A stretch of DNA of 64,000 nt. Origin: Luteitalea sp. (lineage in GTDB: Bacteria > Acidobacteriota > Vicinamibacteria > Vicinamibacterales > Vicinamibacteraceae). Within the stretch, counting starts at the first letter, position 1; the number at the start of each line of letters is the position of its first letter. Below, one piece after another: positions 16,523-25,196 of the stretch. The notes beneath the pieces were generated by a model. That model was not told the origin of the DNA. It did not search any database and saw only the letters and a program-made list of their open reading frames with translations. The position numbers were made by a program, and so were the translations under genes. Where the stretch lies: assembly GCA_009377605.1 (NCBI GenBank), contig WHTT01000005.1, positions 1 to 64,000 of the forward strand. The letters run 5' to 3'.

Positions 16523-18058
16523 TCAGATGCTGACGGTCGCCTGACGTCGTGACGTCAGGATGATCTCGAAGAGCGTTCGCGACACGAAGAGCGACGTGAA
16601 CATGTTCGATACCAGTCCCACGGTCAGCGTAGTTGCGAACCCGCGGATCGGCCCAGTGCCGAATTGGAACAAGAATGCGGCCGCGATCAACGACGAGACG
16701 TGCGTGTCGAGAATCGTCAGGAACACGCGATCGAAGCTGGCTGCCACGGCGTAGCGCGGCGCCTTTTCCGTCGCGAGCTCTTCCTTGATTCGCTCGAAGA
16801 TCAGCACGTTGCTGTCGACGCCGATCCCGAGCGTCAAGATGAACCCCGCAATGCCGGGTAGTGTCATGACGGCACCGAGATACGCCATGAAGCCGAGCAG
16901 GATCACGAGGTTCAGGACGAGCGCCAGGATGGCATTGACGCCGCTCAGTCTGTAGTAGACGAGCATGAACAGCGCCACCAGGATGAGGCCCGCCAGCGAG
17001 GCGGTCACACCGGCACGAATCGAGTCGGCGCCCAGCGTCGGTCCCACGGTCCGCTGCTCGAGATAATCCAGGTCGGCCGGCAAGGCGCCCGAACGCAGCA
17101 CCAGCGCGAGATCGGCGGCCTCCTGTTGCGTGAAATTGCCGGTGATCCGCCCATCGGCATTGATGCGGGTCTCGATGGTGGCCGCCGATTGCACCTTTCC
17201 GTCGAGCACGATGGCCAGAAGCCGGTTGACGTTGGCGCCGGTGAAGTCGCCGAACTTGCGGGCGCCCTCGTTGTTCAACGTGAAGCTGACGGCGGGCAGG
17301 TTGTACTCATCGAGCGTGGGCCGCGCGTTGCGCAGCTCGCGACCGGCCACGGCGGGCACTTCGTCGACCAAATAGAACTGCCCCTCCACGCCCTGCGCCA
17401 CGACCGTGTTCTCCGGCACTTTGCCGCCGTGAGGTTGCAGCAGCGCCTCCTCCGTGGCCGCCGGGCTCCCCTGAACCAGCTTGAACTCCAACTGCGCCGT
17501 CGCTTGGATGATGTCCTTCGCGCGCTCGACATCCTCGACGCCGGGGAGCTGCACCATGATTTGGTCGTTCTCGCTCCCTTGCGTCGCCACCGTCGGCTCG
17601 GTCACACCGAGCTCGTTCACGCGCCTCTCGATCGTTTGGACCGATTGCTGCACCGTCTCACGACGTCGCTGCTGAACGATGTTCGGCTTCATCTCAAACG
17701 CGTAGGTGCCGGCACTCCGGCTCACGCGATCGTAGGAGACGCCGGCTTCGGTGTCGGCGGCCGCGCGAAACTCGCCGTCGCGCGCCGACGGCACGCCCTG
17801 GACGCGGAAGCGCGTCACTGTTTCAGCCGTCACCTTGACGGGAATCTTCTGCTTCTCGAGCACCAGGCGAAGCTGCTCGGCCGTCTGCTGCGTCTCGAGC
17901 CGCAGCGCATCGTCGGTCTGCACACGCAGCACGAGATGGACACCGCCGCGCAGATCGAGACCAAGTTTCACCTTCTGGCTCGGCGGATAAAACGCCCACA
18001 CGGCAAGCGCCGTCACCGCCAGGATGATGAGGACCTTCCAGCGAAGCGTCTTCCACAT
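16523..18058 (-). CDS. secD: Protein translocase subunit SecD
   Basis: A 511-residue inner-membrane protein: first helix about 8-25, then GLDLRGGVHLVLRV, a large periplasmic P1 domain (about 50-330) and five C-terminal helices with the conserved GFILTLGIGVDSNVLIFERIKEE block (shown in its characteristic form). Partner of SecF in Sec-dependent export. The gene order tgt-yajC-secD-secF is the classic one. ATG at 18056-18058 gives the normal MWKTLRWK start. Confidence 0.96.
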   Translation of the reverse strand: MWKTLRWKVLIILAVTALAVWAFYPPSQKVKLGLDLRGGVHLVLRVQTDDALRLETQQTAEQLRLVLEKQKIPVKVTAETVTRFRVQGVPSARDGEFRAAADTEAGVSYDRVSRSAGTYAFEMKPNIVQQRRRETVQQSVQTIERRVNELGVTEPTVATQGSENDQIMVQLPGVEDVERAKDIIQATAQLEFKLVQGSPAATEEALLQPHGGKVPENTVVAQGVEGQFYLVDEVPAVAGRELRNARPTLDEYNLPAVSFTLNNEGARKFGDFTGANVNRLLAIVLDGKVQSAATIETRINADGRITGNFTQQEAADLALVLRSGALPADLDYLEQRTVGPTLGADSIRAGVTASLAGLILVALFMLVYYRLSGVNAILALVLNLVILLGFMAYLGAVMTLPGIAGFILTLGIGVDSNVLIFERIKEELATEKAPRYAVAASFDRVFLTILDTHVSSLIAAAFLFQFGTGPIRGFATTLTVGLVSNMFTSLFVSRTLFEIILTSRRQATVSI

Positions 18059-18116
18059 ATGTCAGCCAGTCAGCTATCAGCGGTCAGCATTCAGGATGCA
18101 GGATTCAGCCCAAGGA
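18059..18116. repeat. Degenerate short-period array between yajC and secD
   Basis: The 58-base gap is made largely of loosely repeated cagtcag / tcagc / attcag words with a spacing of about 7-8 bases (gtcagccagtcagctatcag, then cattcaggatgcaggattca). It looks like a decayed single-arm relative of the short-period arrays elsewhere in the window. Confidence 0.5.
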
Positions 18117-18470
18117 TCAAGAGGAGCCCGACTCCGGGACGACCGGATCTTGGCCCTGATAGCCGCCGATGCCAGCCCGCGCGATTTCAACCGTGACCTT
18201 GTCGGCAATCTGCAGGCGGACCGTCTTGTCACTCAGGCGCGTCACCGCGCCGTAGATGCCGGACGTGGTGACCACCTTGTCACCGATCTTGAGGTTCGAC
18301 TGAAAGTCGGCAACCTTCTTCTGCCGCCGCCTCATGGGCAACAGGATGAGGAGGTAGAAAATCGCCAGGATGACGGCGAACGGGAGCAACTGCACCCAGG
18401 GGCTGACGGCCGCATCGGGGCGAGACGCGAGCGCCACCGTGGTTGAAACGAGCGACGATGTACTCATCAT
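18117..18470 (-). CDS. yajC: Preprotein translocase subunit YajC
   Basis: A 117-residue protein with one transmembrane helix (about 25-45, WVQLLPFAVILAIFYLLILL) followed by the YajC signature PMRRRQKKVADFQSNLKIGD and a small soluble domain (VVTTSGIYGAVTRL). It associates with SecDF. Position between tgt and secD is canonical. Confidence 0.95.
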   Translation of the reverse strand: MMSTSSLVSTTVALASRPDAAVSPWVQLLPFAVILAIFYLLILLPMRRRQKKVADFQSNLKIGDKVVTTSGIYGAVTRLSDKTVRLQIADKVTVEIARAGIGGYQGQDPVVPESGSS

Positions 18471-18488
18471 GAGCAGTCAGGACAATGG

Positions 18489-18588
18489 GTAGGGCGCGTT
18501 TCGCCGACTCGTCCGCCGTAGCGCTGAGCGCAAAGGCGAAACGCACCGTTCGGACGCCTCGGCGAGGCCTCCCTCTCTTTGGGGCACC
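18489..18588. repeat. Degenerate REP-like palindrome between tgt and yajC
   Basis: The region begins GGGTAGGGCGCGTTTCGCC, contains GGCGAAACGC and CGCCTCGGCGAGG, and the matching CCCTACC lies at 18589-18596 just inside the tgt stop region. It is a stretched relative of family 1 (compare 30121-30187). Confidence 0.6.
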
Positions 18589-19743
18589 CTACCTTGCCGG
18601 CCGGCGGGAAAAACGTTGGTGGAATTCCTGCCTGAAACGACCGAAGGTCCCAAACGCTATAGAGTCCCTAATTCGACGTAGGGTGTCAAGGTAGAAGCGG
18701 AGGTTGTGCAGCGTCGCCAGGGTCGGGCCGGTCATTTCGCGGACGAGGAAGAGGTGCCGCAGATACGCGCGTGAAAACGACCGGCACGTGTAGCATCCGC
18801 AAGCCGGATCCGGCGGCCGGTCGTCGCGCGCGTGGCGAGCGTTGCGGATGTTGAGCGGTCCCTCCGACGTCAGGAGCTGGCCATTCCTGGCGTTTCGCGT
18901 GGGAATCACGCAGTCGAACAGGTCGATGCCTCGCGCAACGCTCTCGAGGATGTCGTCCGGCATACCGGCACCCATCAGGTACCGTGGTCGGTCCTCTGGC
19001 AGGAGTGCCGCGGTGTGCCTCACCACGTCGTACATGACCTGAACGGGCTCGCCAACGCTCAGGCCGCCGATTGCGTAGGCGTCGAACCCGATGTTCACGG
19101 TCTCGCGTGCGCTGCGCTCTCGCAGGTGCGGATACACGCCGCCTTGGACGATCCCGAACTGCGCCTGCAACGGATTCGTGACGGTCACGCCGCCGGAGGC
19201 GCCGCGTACCTCGTCGAAGCGGCCCCGCGCGCGCGCCGCCCACCGCAGCGTCCGCTCGAGCGACACGCGGGCCGCCTCCTCGGATGCCGGGTACGTCAGG
19301 CACTCGTCGAGCACCATGGCAATGTCGGAGCCGAGCCGTGCCTGGATATCGACCACCTGCTCCGGTGTCAGGTGGTGGTGGCTGCCATCGACGTGCGACC
19401 TGAAGCGTGCGCCCTGCTCGTCAATCGCGACGAGCGGCCCCAGGCTGAACAGCTGGTAGCCGCCGCTGTCGGTCAGGATGGGCCCCGGCCATCCGATGAA
19501 GCGGTGCAGCCCGCCTCGCTCGGCAATCAGCTCGTCGCCGGGACGAAGGTACAAATGATAGGTATTGGCGAGGAGAATCTGGGCGCCCGCATCGCGCAGG
19601 TCGCGATGGGTGACGCCCTTCACCGTGCCACGTGTGCCGACGGGCATGAACGCCGGCGTCTCCACGAGGCCATGCAACGTCGGCAGGAGACCGCGCCGCG
19701 CGGCACCTTCGCGATGGGTCACTGTGAAGGCATGGATGGGCAC
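18589..19743 (-). CDS. tgt: Queuine/preQ1 tRNA-ribosyltransferase
   Basis: A 384-residue enzyme that swaps guanine 34 of certain tRNAs for preQ1 in queuosine synthesis. Asp92 in ILTDSGGYQ and the Asp in DCVIPTRNARNG are the catalytic aspartates. The zinc site reads CGCYTCRSF with a downstream His. Length is normal. The start is GTG (19741-19743), directly downstream of octamer array B: the array arm ends 14 bases before the start codon, so either the leader RNA contains the array or the promoter lies within it. Heads tgt-yajC-secD-secF. Confidence 0.95.
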   Translation of the reverse strand: MPIHAFTVTHREGAARRGLLPTLHGLVETPAFMPVGTRGTVKGVTHRDLRDAGAQILLANTYHLYLRPGDELIAERGGLHRFIGWPGPILTDSGGYQLFSLGPLVAIDEQGARFRSHVDGSHHHLTPEQVVDIQARLGSDIAMVLDECLTYPASEEAARVSLERTLRWAARARGRFDEVRGASGGVTVTNPLQAQFGIVQGGVYPHLRERSARETVNIGFDAYAIGGLSVGEPVQVMYDVVRHTAALLPEDRPRYLMGAGMPDDILESVARGIDLFDCVIPTRNARNGQLLTSEGPLNIRNARHARDDRPPDPACGCYTCRSFSRAYLRHLFLVREMTGPTLATLHNLRFYLDTLRRIRDSIAFGTFGRFRQEFHQRFSRRPAR

Positions 19744-19756
19744 GGGTTCTTAGAGA

Positions 19757-19957
19757 GGGATCTAGGGGTCAAGGGATCTAGGGATCTAGGGATCTAGGGG
19801 CACCGGTCACGAGACCTAAGGTTAAGCCCAAAGCTGTGACACCGTGAATGGCTGCAGGATGTGGCGCGAAGCCTCGAGAGCCGTAGACGAACGACGCGAC
19901 CCCTTGATCCCTAGACCCCTTGACCCCTAGACCCCTTGACCCCTAGATCCCTTCACC
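19757..19957. repeat. Paired inverted octamer array B
   Basis: Left arm 19757-19800 is five octamers in register (GGGATCTA, GGGGTCAA, GGGATCTA three times). Right arm about 19900-19957 is about seven complementary octamers alternating CCCCTTGA and CCCCTAGA. The loop is about 100 bases and not repetitive. It fills the space between divergent tgt and ddl, so unlike array A it cannot simply be a terminator. Confidence 0.9.
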
Positions 19958-19980
19958 TTGTCACCGCGGGGCAATCCGTG

Positions 19981-20000
19981 GATCCTAGTGTCCTAGGATC
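19981..20000. repeat. Perfect small palindrome before ddl
   Basis: GATCCTAG and CTAGGATC flank a TGTC loop, an 8-bp perfect stem 40 bases upstream of the ddl start. It could be an operator or an RNA hairpin; no T-run follows. Confidence 0.5.
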
Positions 20001-20040
20001 TGTGGATTGAAATTCGCCCAATCGCAGCTGTGGACCAGCC

Positions 20041-21201
20041 TTGAAGAAGCTCCGCGTTGGCGTTATCTACGGCGGCCGATCAGGCGAGCATGAAGTCTCG
20101 CTGGCGTCGGCGGCAGCCGTCCTTGGCCATCTCGATCGTTCGACGTACGACGCCGTGCCGATCCACATCGAGCGCGACGGGCGGTGGACGATCGCCGAGA
20201 CGCCCCCGCTCTCGTCATCCGCGGCCGAAGTCATCCAGCAGGCGCGTCTCGAGCATGCACACGACGCTCATCCGCTGCGAGAGGTGCACATGCCAGCGCG
20301 GCCGAGCGAAGACACGATCGTCACGATCGAGCGATCTGCGGAGCGCATGACTGCCATCAACGAGGATCGCGCGCGGGTGACCGGCCTTGGCCTGGACGTC
20401 GTGTTTCCAGTCTTGCATGGACCGTACGGCGAAGACGGCACGGTCCAGGGTCTGCTGGAGCTCGCCAACGTGCCGTATGTCGGGTCGGGCGTGCTCGCCT
20501 CTGCCGTCGGCATGGACAAGGCGGTGGCCAAGCTGGTCTTCGCTGCCCGTGGTCTGCCGATTGGCAACTACGTTGTCGTCGCACGACGGAGATGGCTGGA
20601 CGAGCCGGACGCCGTGATTGCAGACGTTCTCGGGCGCCTCGCGCTCCCGGTATTCGTCAAGCCGGCGAACCTGGGCTCGAGTGTCGGCATCACCAAGGCG
20701 GTGGATGTCGCAAGCCTCGAGGACGGCCTTCGCGTGGCATCTGGCTTTGATCGCAAGATTCTCGTGGAGGCGGCGATACCGGACGCGCGCGAGATCGAGG
20801 TTGCCGTGATCGGGAATGACGAGCCAGAAGCCTCCATGCCAGGCGAGATCCTGCCGTCGCGCGACTTCTACGACTACGACGCGAAGTACCTGGCACCTTC
20901 GCAGGAGATCATTCCCGCGCCGATCACGCCGGAGCAGACGGACGAGGTCCGACGGCTGGCGATTGAGGCGTTTCGCGCCGTCGACGCGGCCGGCTTCGGG
21001 CGCGTCGACTTTCTCCTCAGCCGCACCAACGGTGCGCTCTACTTGAACGAGATCAATACCATCCCCGGTTTTACGACCATCAGCATGTTTGCCAAGCTCT
21101 GGGCTGCAAGCGGCGTCGAGTATCCGGTGTTGCTCGATCGGCTCATCGCACTGGCCCGCGAGCGGCACGCCGAGAAACAGCAGCTTCGCACCACGGTGTA
21201 A
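20041..21201 (+). CDS. ddl: D-alanine--D-alanine ligase
   Basis: A 386-residue ATP-grasp enzyme that makes the D-Ala-D-Ala dipeptide of peptidoglycan. Recognisable motifs are RVGVIYGGRSGEHEVSL at the N-terminus, MDKAVAKLVFAARGLPIGNY in the lid region and FLSR...LYLNEINTIPGFT at the C-terminal metal/ATP site. The TTG at 20041 is used as start because the protein then begins KKLRVGVIYGG, the standard ddl N-terminus, and no ATG or GTG lies suitably upstream. No strong ribosome site. Divergent from tgt across array B. Confidence 0.95.
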   Translation: MKKLRVGVIYGGRSGEHEVSLASAAAVLGHLDRSTYDAVPIHIERDGRWTIAETPPLSSSAAEVIQQARLEHAHDAHPLREVHMPARPSEDTIVTIERSAERMTAINEDRARVTGLGLDVVFPVLHGPYGEDGTVQGLLELANVPYVGSGVLASAVGMDKAVAKLVFAARGLPIGNYVVVARRRWLDEPDAVIADVLGRLALPVFVKPANLGSSVGITKAVDVASLEDGLRVASGFDRKILVEAAIPDAREIEVAVIGNDEPEASMPGEILPSRDFYDYDAKYLAPSQEIIPAPITPEQTDEVRRLAIEAFRAVDAAGFGRVDFLLSRTNGALYLNEINTIPGFTTISMFAKLWAASGVEYPVLLDRLIALARERHAEKQQLRTTV

Positions 21202-21336
21202 AGGGGCGAGGGGGAAGCCCGCGGGGCTGTGAACGGAACATTTCGTCCGTATGGCTGGTCCTCGAGCAGTCTCGGCAGCTGGCGATCGGCGACCCCGAGA
21301 TCGTGGCGGCGGCCGAGCTCTTGGGACTTGCCCGAT

Positions 21337-21381
21337 TGTCACAGTGGTATCTGTCACAGCGGTATCTGTCACAGCGGTATC
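21337..21381 (+). promoter_or_regulatory. Three tandem 15-bp repeats upstream of the second Oar-like receptor
   Basis: TGTCACAGTGGTATC, TGTCACAGCGGTATC and TGTCACAGCGGTATC run head-to-tail with one mismatch and end exactly at the -35 hexamer TTGACC (21382-21387). Spacing of 15 bp and this position suggest tandem activator or repressor sites. The alternative is a five-codon repeat in a decayed coding frame (it would read QRYLS). Confidence 0.65.
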
Positions 21382-21411
21382 TTGACCGCTTACCCCCTCC
21401 TGGCATAGAGT
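21382..21411 (+). promoter_or_regulatory. Promoter of the second Oar-like receptor
   Basis: TTGACC (21382-21387) and TAGAGT (21406-21411) with an 18-base spacer, immediately after the triple 15-bp repeat. The leader to ATG 21488 is about 70 bases. The -10 is weak, consistent with a need for an activator. Confidence 0.5.
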
Positions 21412-21487
21412 GCTGTCACTCTGCGTTAACGTACACGCACTCAGGTGTGATCGGACACGCGCCACGTGTCCGAGAGAGGAGGCTCGC

Positions 21488-24400
21488 ATGCGCCCACCGC
21501 TGCGGCTCGTCACGTTCCTCGTCCTGGCCGGCGTGGCCAGCGTCCCGGTCCCCGCAGGCGCGCAGGTCGATACCGGAAGCATCCTCGGCATCGTCCGCGA
21601 CGCCAGCGCGTCGGTCCTTCCAGGAGCGACGGTGACCATCGTTCAGCAGGAAACATCCTTCAGCCTGACCACGGTGACCGGTCAAGATGGCAGCTACGTC
21701 TTCACACCGGTCAGAAGCGGCACCTATCGCATCGAGGTGGAGTTTCCCGGCTTCAAGACGGCGCAGCGCACCATCGAGCTGCGCCTCCAACAGCAGGCGG
21801 AGGTGAACTTCACGCTCGATCCAGGCGACGTTGCCGAGACCGTCGATGTGACGGCCGGCACCCCGCTGCTGCAGACCCAAAGCGGCTCGGTGGGCGAAAC
21901 GGTCACCGCGCGAACCGCGGTGAACCTGCCGCTCAACGGACGTGACTTCACGTACCTGGCGAGGTTGACGTCGGGCGTGACGCACGCCCAGCCTGGCGCG
22001 CGTGCGGCCGGGCAGTTCGCCGCCAACGGCGCCCGGCCGGCGCAAAACAGCTATCTGCTCGACGGGATCGACAACAACACGAGCAACGTCGACTTCTTGA
22101 ACGGCACGGCGTACGTGGTCTCGCCGCCAGTCGATGCCATCAGTGAGTTCAAGGTGCTGACCAACTCGTTCAGCGCCGAATACGGGCGCGCGGGCGGCGC
22201 CGTGCTCAATGCGTCGATGAAGTCGGGAACCAACACGTTCCATGGAAGCGGCTGGGAGTTCCATCGCAACGACGCGCTGGATGCCAACGAGTTCTTCGCC
22301 AACGCGACGGACCAGGCCAAGGCGGACTTTCTCCAGAATCAGTACGGCGCCACGGCCGGCGGTCCCATCATCGCCAACAAGCTGTTCTGGTTCGGGTCCT
22401 ACGAGGGCACGAACACGCGGCAGGGCCGGCTATGGACGACCAGCGTCCCGACGGCGGCAGAGCGTGCAAGCGGATTCACTGACTTCTCGGATCTCATCAG
22501 CGGACAGGATGGCACGCGGGGCCCCGACTCGCTGGGGCGAACGTTCCCGTTAGGGACTCTCTTCGACCCCGCAACGACGCGCGAGGTGACGACCGGCCAG
22601 ATCGACCCTGTGACCGGACGCACGGCGGTCGCGAGCGGCTTCGTCCGGGATCCGTTCCGCGGCAACCGAATTCCACAGGACCGTCTGAACCCCAACGCCA
22701 TTCGACTGCTCGAGCAGTACCCCGAGCCGAATCAACCCGGCCCGTTCGACAACTACGTGACCACGCGGCAGAACGAATCGGACACGCACGCCATTCATGG
22801 GCGCGTCGATTTCAACATCAGCGAGCGCAACCGGTTGTTTGGGCGCTACAGCCTGACCGACGCGGACCGCGTCAGGCCGGGGCCGTTCGAGGGCTATGCC
22901 GATGGCGGCGCATTTGGCGAGGGCCTCGAGACCCAACGCACGCACGGTGCTGCGGTGAGCTACACCCACATGTTCTCGCCGAACCTGATCAACGAGACGC
23001 GCGTCGGCGTAAGCCGCGAGCACACCTATCGCGTGCCGCCCTTTGGCGATGACACCAGCGACATCCCCGCGCAGTTCGGGATTCCGGGCGTCCCGCAAGT
23101 ACCGGGCAACGGCGGTCTCCCTCCGATCAACATCGGCGGCCTGCACCGGCTGGGTGCGGTGACCTGGCTCGTGAGCGAGCGCTTCAGCAACACCACACAG
23201 CTCACCAATAACTTGACGAAGGTGTACAAGTCCCACACGTTCAAGGGCGGCATCGAGCTGCAGCACGTGGAGTTTCCGTGGACGGCACCGCCAACCGCCC
23301 GAGGCGAGTTCAGCTTCGGCGGTGCGTACACCTCGATGCCGAACCAGAACGACGGCAGCACCGGCCGCGCGCAGCTCTTGCTGACGCCTTCGACCTCGCT
23401 CGTGCCAAACGGCGTTGATTTCGTCGGCGGGGCCAATGACGTCAATGCCTCCCCCTTCGGGAGCATCGACAACTTCAGAAACTACTTTGCGGCCTACGCG
23501 CAGGACGATTGGAGGATTTTCTCCAGCCTCACGCTCAACTTCGGCCTTCGCTGGGAGCATTTCAGCCTGGTGGGCGAGGAGCACTGGGCGCAGGCGAACT
23601 TCGTTCCGGGCACGCCAGGCGCAGGCGCGCGCTACATCGTGCCCGAGCGCCGCCGGGACGATCCGCAGCTGTCGCCGGAGTTCATCGATGCGCTGGCCGT
23701 GGACGGCATCGAGCTCGTGTACTCGGACGAGTTCGGCAGCGGCATTGGCCAGATGCAACAGAACTTCGCCCCACGCGTCGGATTTGCCTATCAGCCCACC
23801 TCGAAGATGGTGATTCGCGGCGGGTACGGGATCTACTACGCGGCATTCGAGAATCGTGGCGGCTTTCCCAATCTCGGATACAACTATCCTTTCCAGTACG
23901 ACTTCAACTTCCAAGCCGCGAACGACGTCACGCCGCTCAGGTATCCCGATGGGTCGCAGGCGACGCTGGAACGGGGCTTACTCTCGGTTCCGCTCGACCC
24001 GCGGTTCGTCAGCGGCGAGGGACTGAACCTGCGCGGCATCGAGTTCGACTACAAGACGCCGTACCTCCAGGGCTTCAACCTGACGGCACAGTACGAGCTG
24101 ACAGATCACGACTCGGTTGAAGTGGGGTACGTCGGCTCACTGGGCCGTCATATCGAGACGTTCTCCGGGACGAACCACGTCACCGAGATCTTGCCTCCAG
24201 GTGTCGACCCACAAGAGCACGTGCCCTTTCCACACTTCGCTCGCGGATCGTCCTACGCCACGACCAACGGCACGAGCAGCTACCACTCATTGCAGACCAA
24301 GTTCACACATCGGTTGAGCAAAGGCCTGGAATTCCTCGCCGCTTACACGCTGAGCGAAGCCAAGACCAACGCCGGTGATCTGCTCAGCGGCGGAGGCGTT

Positions 24401-24997
24401 GGCGGCCTTCGGGCGCCGGATCTTCCAGGATTCGGCATCCAAGCGGATACGGGGTTGGCGCCGTTTCACATCCGGCACGCGTTCACGTTCAGCGGCATCT
24501 ATGAGCTGCCCTTCCAGGGCCCGATCTTTGGCGGATGGAGCGCCAATTGGGTCGTCGCGCTCTACAGTGGCCCGCCGCAGACGATCGGATGCACGGTCGC
24601 AACGACCGCAGGTCTCGGCTGCTATGCGCTGCTTGTCCCGGGCGAGGATCCGTACGAAGGGAGCCACGACGTGTCACAGTTCTACAATCCGGATGCCTTC
24701 GCCGACCCGCCCGTGGCAACCGAGATCGGCCAAGCCGACTACGCGCCGCTCGGCGGCGGCCGCACCCAGGTGACCGGACCGCCGTTCCAGCAGTTCGACT
24801 TCTCGGTGGCCAAGCGTGTGAGCCTCACGGCTGGGACGCATCTGGAGCTCCGCGTCGAAGCGTTCAACCTGACCAATACACCGAGCTTCAACCTGCCGGG
24901 CTCGCTCAACTTCAGCAACCGGGCGAACTTCGCGCGCATTACGAGCACCCGAAACTCCGCCCGGCAGATCCAGATCGGAATGAAGCTCTACTGGTAG
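21488..24997 (+). CDS. TonB-dependent receptor, Oar-like, with carboxypeptidase-regulatory domain
   Basis: A 1169-residue outer-membrane receptor. Signal peptide is MRPPLRLVTFLVLAGVASVP...AGAQ (cleavage about residue 26). The carboxypeptidase-regulatory domain covers about 30-110 (TGSILGIVRDASASVLPGATV). The plug carries LPLNGRDFTYLARLTSGV and the strongly conserved FSAEYGRAGGAVLNASMKSG. The barrel ends QIQIGMKLYW with an aromatic terminal residue. Start ATG has GAGAGGAGG upstream; a longer frame from 21410 lacks one. It leads into the DUF5107-symporter-GH2-LacI cluster and is the likely outer-membrane importer of that locus (inference from position). Confidence 0.92.
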   Translation: MRPPLRLVTFLVLAGVASVPVPAGAQVDTGSILGIVRDASASVLPGATVTIVQQETSFSLTTVTGQDGSYVFTPVRSGTYRIEVEFPGFKTAQRTIELRLQQQAEVNFTLDPGDVAETVDVTAGTPLLQTQSGSVGETVTARTAVNLPLNGRDFTYLARLTSGVTHAQPGARAAGQFAANGARPAQNSYLLDGIDNNTSNVDFLNGTAYVVSPPVDAISEFKVLTNSFSAEYGRAGGAVLNASMKSGTNTFHGSGWEFHRNDALDANEFFANATDQAKADFLQNQYGATAGGPIIANKLFWFGSYEGTNTRQGRLWTTSVPTAAERASGFTDFSDLISGQDGTRGPDSLGRTFPLGTLFDPATTREVTTGQIDPVTGRTAVASGFVRDPFRGNRIPQDRLNPNAIRLLEQYPEPNQPGPFDNYVTTRQNESDTHAIHGRVDFNISERNRLFGRYSLTDADRVRPGPFEGYADGGAFGEGLETQRTHGAAVSYTHMFSPNLINETRVGVSREHTYRVPPFGDDTSDIPAQFGIPGVPQVPGNGGLPPINIGGLHRLGAVTWLVSERFSNTTQLTNNLTKVYKSHTFKGGIELQHVEFPWTAPPTARGEFSFGGAYTSMPNQNDGSTGRAQLLLTPSTSLVPNGVDFVGGANDVNASPFGSIDNFRNYFAAYAQDDWRIFSSLTLNFGLRWEHFSLVGEEHWAQANFVPGTPGAGARYIVPERRRDDPQLSPEFIDALAVDGIELVYSDEFGSGIGQMQQNFAPRVGFAYQPTSKMVIRGGYGIYYAAFENRGGFPNLGYNYPFQYDFNFQAANDVTPLRYPDGSQATLERGLLSVPLDPRFVSGEGLNLRGIEFDYKTPYLQGFNLTAQYELTDHDSVEVGYVGSLGRHIETFSGTNHVTEILPPGVDPQEHVPFPHFARGSSYATTNGTSSYHSLQTKFTHRLSKGLEFLAAYTLSEAKTNAGDLLSGGGVGGLRAPDLPGFGIQADTGLAPFHIRHAFTFSGIYELPFQGPIFGGWSANWVVALYSGPPQTIGCTVATTAGLGCYALLVPGEDPYEGSHDVSQFYNPDAFADPPVATEIGQADYAPLGGGRTQVTGPPFQQFDFSVAKRVSLTAGTHLELRVEAFNLTNTPSFNLPGSLNFSNRANFARITSTRNSARQIQIGMKLYW

Positions 24998-25019
24998 AAC
25001 GGGGAAATGAGGAACGGAG

Positions 25020-25193
25020 CACCACCACGAAGGACACGAAGAATTTTCACCACGAAGAGCACGAAGTTTGAAGAACACGAAGAGTACGAAGTCTTTGATT
25101 TGAGAATTAATTGATTTCTTCTTCGTGCCCTTCTTTCTTCGTGTCCTTCGTGTCCTTCGTGGTTGATCCTTCGTGATCTTCGTGGTTATTGCA
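25020..25193. repeat. Paired inverted 9-mer array (CACGAAGNN)
   Basis: Left arm about 25020-25090 repeats CACGAAGGA, CACGAAGAA, CACGAAGAG with interruptions. Right arm about 25120-25193 repeats the complement (TTCGTGTCC, TTCGTGGTT). The centre is AT-rich (ttgatttgagaattaattga). Arrays of this CACGAAG type are, from general knowledge, scattered through unrelated genomes and often mis-translated as Glu/His- or Arg/Lys-rich frames. The architecture matches the octamer arrays but with a 9-bp period. Confidence 0.85.
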
Positions 25194-25196
25194 CGC

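Noticed and set aside
19757-19957. CRISPR array
   Set aside because: Units are 8 bp in direct contact with no 25-40 base spacers, and the second half is inverted; no cas genes are present.
21252-21410. Small gene upstream of the second receptor (LVLEQSRQLAIGDPEIVAAA... frame)
   Set aside because: Coding-like wording but no start codon with a ribosome site, and it runs through the 15-bp repeats and the receptor promoter; kept only as an alternative explanation.
20215-21639. 474-codon minus-strand frame opposite ddl and the 15-bp repeats
   Set aside because: ddl motifs are complete on the plus strand; the frame translates the 15-bp repeats as TDTAVTDTAVTDT and has no domain.
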